Of a DNA stretch of 64,000 nucleotides, positions 59,800 through 64,000 are shown one piece after another. Location: assembly GCA_016165875.1 (NCBI GenBank), contig JABBOT010000001.1, forward strand, positions 16,506,876 through 16,570,875, given 5' to 3'. Every line of letters begins with the position of its first letter. Position 1 is the first letter of the stretch. The notes under the pieces are model-generated. The model had not been told where the DNA came from. It worked only from the letters and a program-made list of their open reading frames with translations, and ran no database searches. The DNA comes from Acanthopleura granulata. Taxonomy: Eukaryota > Mollusca > Polyplacophora > Chitonida > Chitonidae. The translations under genes and the position numbers were made by a program.

Positions 59800-62100
59800 T
59801 TACCAACCATGGCTCATATTAGTAACTAGTGCTAGTTTTCTTTAAACTAGCTAAAATAAATTTGCGAATACGTGTATGATAAGCGGAGATAAATAGATAG
59901 ACAGTCTGAGATAATTGGAAAATATTCAACTGGTATATTTGGCTACGAATATATAGTGGTTTTATTGAAAACAGGTACTGTGCTAGAGGAAATATAACAC
60001 TTATTAAACGCAGAATGGTACAGACAGCTCATGTGTTTGCACGTGTAAAAGCAATACAGGAGACCTCTCGTGCATTGGAAACTATACCGGTGCCATATCA
60101 GTCCAGAGCAAAGGTGGAGAAATAGACGGTCAGCGTGCGGGGGCTGGCTGACTTGTTAAGATATTATGAACCGCTAATGTACAAAAAACACACGCGCCTC
60201 TTAGCGCGAAAGCGATTTTCACCAGCAACAAATTTGTACTTGTAGCCGTGACAGCTGGCGTTTGTAAGAAGAGCTCAAGGCGAAGTGTTTGTAAACTGAG
60301 ACCGCCATCCTTTGACTCCAGCCGAAGGTTTACATGTGCACCGTTTGCACTACGTCTAGATTTATGGTTGTTCTTGTCCACTCTACACCCATGTTGCCAG
60401 GCGGGAGCGGGAAATGTATATACACCTGAGTTTTGAGCTGTACGCCTGACTCCCGCACACGTATAACAGTTTTTGGCTGTTATGATTGTAACCCAAGGCA
60501 GTAGTTCTGTTACAGAAATATCAAATCTTGAGACATTAAACTAATACCAGCCAAACAGTATCACGAATTTGACATATCAGTGATTCGACTGAAGTAAGTC
60601 TACAAGTCTGAAGAGATAAAATGTTCAAATGCAGACTCGGTTGTTTTGAAAATTGTTAAGTTCCTTTGGAGATGTCACCGCCTTAATACCTGTGGGCGAG
60701 ATTGTTTATTTGCTTAGTCCACCTTCCTGAACAAAATTTGGGTACGGCACTTATACACTGCATCAAGATCAGTTCGAAATCAAGTGTATTCTCTCGATCT
60801 ATGTGACTTTAACAACAAACAATTGAAACCTCTGTTGAATTTACACCGAATATGATTTTGGTTGTTTTTAATTAATCAAGACTGGCGCACCGATTAAAAC
60901 TTAATTTCAGATGAATTCAATCTTATTTGAAACTGAAAAATTAACAGCTCTTTTAAACTTATTTCTCCAAAAATCACCTTAACACCAGCATTAATCGCCT
61001 ACCCAATCCAACTAATATATGATTATGCAAATTATTGGATTGCGGTTTTAGTTATAGACAACCATGTTATCGCATTTTAATCATATCATAAAACTTGATC
61101 GGAGAGCCCACAGAATGACTCTGCACACAATATTTTATTACAAATCGAACAATATCTGAAACAGTTATTGCAAGGAAAGCATGGAACGACTAATGGGGAT
61201 CAATGAATTCATCAAATTTACAAAATTTCTGCTTAGATTGGACTGGTTTTTACTCTTGAATTCAAGTTCTACAAGGTCAACCTGGCATAAAAAATTTTAT
61301 CAAAATGTTCCAAAAATTAGAGAATATATTGCTTGAAAACCAAAGCGTGATAGACGGACAAACTGGTAAACAGACAGATTCAGCTGAACATCACTCGCTA
61401 TTCACAAAAACCTTGTTTAAAAACTGCGTATATGTATGCGTTAGGGTTGTAGCCTCCATTTCAAAATTCATTTACAACTCTCACCATATTGTTGCCCTAT
61501 CAATGCACAACATCAGAAGTTTCTATCACGAGAAAGGGAATAGCAGAGTGGTTATGGCGGGCATTTGTTAATAGTATATATCCAATATAAGTACACCCGT
61601 CTGCAGTGAAGCCTGTGAGAATTCCGAAGTCTAGAGTAACCACGACATGGAGCAGCGCTAGGAAACTGCTGTAGGAGTGATAAACGCCAGTATTATCATC
61701 TGTAATAGGTCTTCACAGCAGCTTCCCAGAAATCTAAATTTAGGCGCTGGGCCTTGCGCCGGCAGCTGAAATCCTCTTGACTGTATTTGGCCATGCAGCG
61801 CCTTCGAGCTGCTGCTACTGTCGTCACGTGACCCAGGGATGTTGTTCACTATCTGTGTAATCTACTGAAGGGAAATAAATATACCAAGGACTTTCCAAGA
61901 GAATAAATAAACCATTTAATTCATTCTTTTATGTAGTGCCATTTTCGGTTAACGGAACTTAGTTTGAAGGTGTAAAGTTCAGACAAAACTCAAAACCAGG
62001 CTTACAATCAAAAAAGATTTTTTTGTCTTGGAATTCTTGGAATTGACATTTTACAAATGTTGTATTCTTTTATCCTTATTTTTCAAATCAAAGCTCTTCA
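59800..62100. other. No gene seen
   Basis: AT-rich, short frames only. A minus-strand stretch at about 61700-61810 is open in two frames but has no family resemblance. Confidence 0.5.
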
Positions 62101-62397
62101 CAGGAATTTAATTGTGAGTATCGCTGGGTTATGCTGGCTACGGGTCACTAATAGGAACTGGTCGGAGTGGGTCCAGCCGACCCGGCGGGAGAGACAGCTG
62201 CGGTGAGAAGATGAGAGGCATGCCCTGGGATAGCTCCACATATGGGGGTAGAGCCATGACGTCACAGCCGGCGATAAACTGAACGTCTAGGCTTTCGAGG
62301 GTCCTAGTGCTCTCCGAGTAGCCGATTTGTGAAGCTGTGCCGCTAGCAGGGCTGGGTGAAGGTTTAGAGTAGGATTTTTCTTAAACTAGAAAAACAG
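62100..62397 (+). promoter_or_regulatory. Possible promoter and non-coding first exon of a rightward gene
   Basis: A GC-richer block in AT-rich surroundings. It contains a full CRE palindrome TGACGTCA at 62257-62264 and ends in a strong splice donor, ACAG|GTGAGT, at 62398. No long open frame precedes the donor, so a 5' UTR exon is the natural reading. The rest of the gene would lie beyond the window. Confidence 0.4.
62257..62264. promoter_or_regulatory. CRE-type palindrome TGACGTCA
   Basis: Exact 8-base consensus site for CREB/ATF bZIP factors, in the GC-rich block and about 135 bases before a splice donor. A site of this kind is typical near transcription starts, but occupancy cannot be judged from sequence. 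Confidence 0.4.
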
Positions 62398-64000
62398 GTG
62401 AGTGTTCTTAATTCTATGTCAGGCCAATAACTCTGCATGGTTTGTGTAACTCGTATTAAATCGCTCATCAGTATATTATATTATATATTATAGTGCTTAT
62501 TGGAGAGCTATTTCGTGTGTTTCCTTCATATGTTTTGGACATTTCATGCTGAGAGTTGATTTTCACTATACAAACTGTTTTGTAGATGTAGTGATGTTTT
62601 GTCTTCAAGTCATCCGTTCTAGTCATTTGAAGAGAGTTTCACTTGTCTAAGGGTTTCTAAAGATGAACTGTGTGGGGTTATATGACATGTGATTAAAATA
62701 GCGGCTCTCTGAACCTTGTAAGACGCACTGAAGATGCTGCATCAGCAACATAGACTCAGGATTGCGTTACCATAGGAACGCTACTAGCACGTGACGGCAA
62801 AATACATTTAGGTTTTGAGCCAACATTTTTTACCCGTTATTTTTAACTGTAACAAATAGCTGTAAACTTGTGTTCCTAACTGAGTGCATGTTGGCCTCTG
62901 TTCACCCATAGATTCTATTCAAGTCTAACTTGGCAAGAAGAAGTATATACCCGAGGTTCGTTTTCCAAAACTCAGTAGGCCGGTTATTACACTTTGTCAT
63001 GGAATAAAACGTCAGAGGTAATTTAACAGAACTTGGTGATCATAAGGTATCTGTCAAAAATGGCTTCCGTTTAAGAATTTTCTGCCATTTGGCAGCTGGT
63101 GTGCTGCTGATGGGTTCCCTGCATGGTTGAGCAGTCGGGATAGGGGTCGTGACCTCTGACATTCACACATGTCCTCCTCATCGGCAGGGAGCATCAAGTT
63201 GTACATCTTATCGTTGTACATGTCTCTTTCTTTTACTTCTGCCAAGTTTCTGCTTTTTGTAACTTAACGAGTATTGACGTTTGTCCAAGGTCTCTGGCAC
63301 CGTAATAATGCGACAATACCCATGTTACTAATGCATACTATTGGGGCTTTAGGAATCATCTTTTGTCTACATGACGTTTTGTTCCAGGTTAAATTAACAG
63401 ATCACATTAGAAAACCTATATTGTACATAAATGTAAACTTTGAGTAAACTATTGACATGTTACCTCTATTGTATAAAGCTTTACCGGCATTACCGCAGTG
63501 CTTTTTGTATTTTGGACTCGTCCCAATGGTATAATACAATTCCATGTACTCTATTTTCATCTAATACTTAACTATAATCGTGACAATCGTGAGTTAGTAG
63601 AATTCTGCCAAAACTTTGCCACAAATCATACCGACTTTTACAACACCGGCTTATGACCTGTGGATGAAATATCAGACTTACCTTTACCGTAAAAGTGGAT
63701 CAATTTCCTGATCGTATTCGAGCTGTGCTGTAGCTGCTCACCTGTCGTCATATAGTGTATAAATGGTTTTCCTCGTAACAGACTATTACCATATTTCAGT
63801 ATGTATTAGCAGTTTGTTTTATTCACAGCCACGTAATCACTGACTTCGTGTATTTATGGTATGCTCTTGCATACCACAGAAATGGAAATCACTAAGAGAA
63901 GAAATTGAGCTTCGGCCAAATGATTAGTACTTAATGAAATACCCTGTCAGTTCTTTATGTAAGCTAAATGAGAACACGTAATCAAAGACAGGGTGAGGCA
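62398..64000. other. Probable intron or flank of the gene starting at about 62.1 kb
   Basis: Begins with GTGAGT. No clear + strand exon to the window end. A 64-codon minus-strand open stretch at 63054-63245 is noted separately as doubtful. Confidence 0.35.

Noticed and set aside
61658..61849. Minus-strand open stretch with a poly-Ser run, and an overlapping frame starting MAKYSQEDF
   Set aside because: Two overlapping frames are equally open, there is no family match, and splice context is lacking; I could not choose a coding frame.

Overview
This is nuclear DNA from an animal, most likely a mollusc or another lophotrochozoan. Three things point there. It has spliced genes with canonical GT-AG introns in an AT-rich, gene-poor background. 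It has a dense population (17 copies or fragments seen by eye) of one tRNA-headed SINE whose 3' end carries an ATTCTTGAGTACGGCG core and an (AAAT)n tail, a type I associate with molluscan genomes. It also has three other short repeat families of the same flavour. No bacterial operons, phage, CRISPR array, rRNA or convincing functional tRNA gene was seen. The species cannot be fixed from the sequence alone.

Two protein genes can be supported. (1) On the + strand, 27089-35587, is a class A (rhodopsin-like) peptide-type GPCR. One large exon (27089-28327) carries all seven membrane segments. It ends in a strong splice donor, and a phase-matched candidate last exon at 35468-35587 supplies an acidic, Ser/Thr-rich C-terminal tail across a 7.1-kb intron. 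(2) On the - strand, 49339-53982 and probably up to 56076, is a myosin regulatory light chain gene that can be rebuilt exon by exon. Five exons are confident and two short N-terminal exons are tentative. All junctions fit in phase and give about 166 residues. Its last intron holds a 27-bp minisatellite and a 155-bp foldback element.

Region by region. 1-3.9 kb: non-coding with one SINE. 3.9-13.4 kb: two diverged tandem copies of a 4.5-5 kb unit, each with its own private insertions (SINEs, a foldback element, a 0.9-kb and a 2.2-kb segment). 13.4-26.3 kb: non-coding, with SINEs, a second SINE family and a short dispersed repeat. 26.3-35.6 kb: the GPCR gene. 35.6-49.3 kb: mostly intergenic, with a near-perfect 35-bp-arm hairpin, 36-bp and 30-bp tandem repeats, one member of a dispersed repeat pair, and one isolated exon-like stretch at 43981. 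49.3-56.1 kb: the light chain gene. 56-62 kb: repeats, including a tRNA-headed SINE of a different family and the second dispersed-repeat copy. 62.1-62.4 kb: a GC-richer block with a full CRE palindrome and a strong splice donor, possibly a promoter and first exon of a gene running out of the window.

The two genes have no evident functional link; this is ordinary animal chromosome. I found no new multi-gene system. The most informative structures are the tandem duplication with copy-specific insertions, the foldback elements, and the spliced gene models.
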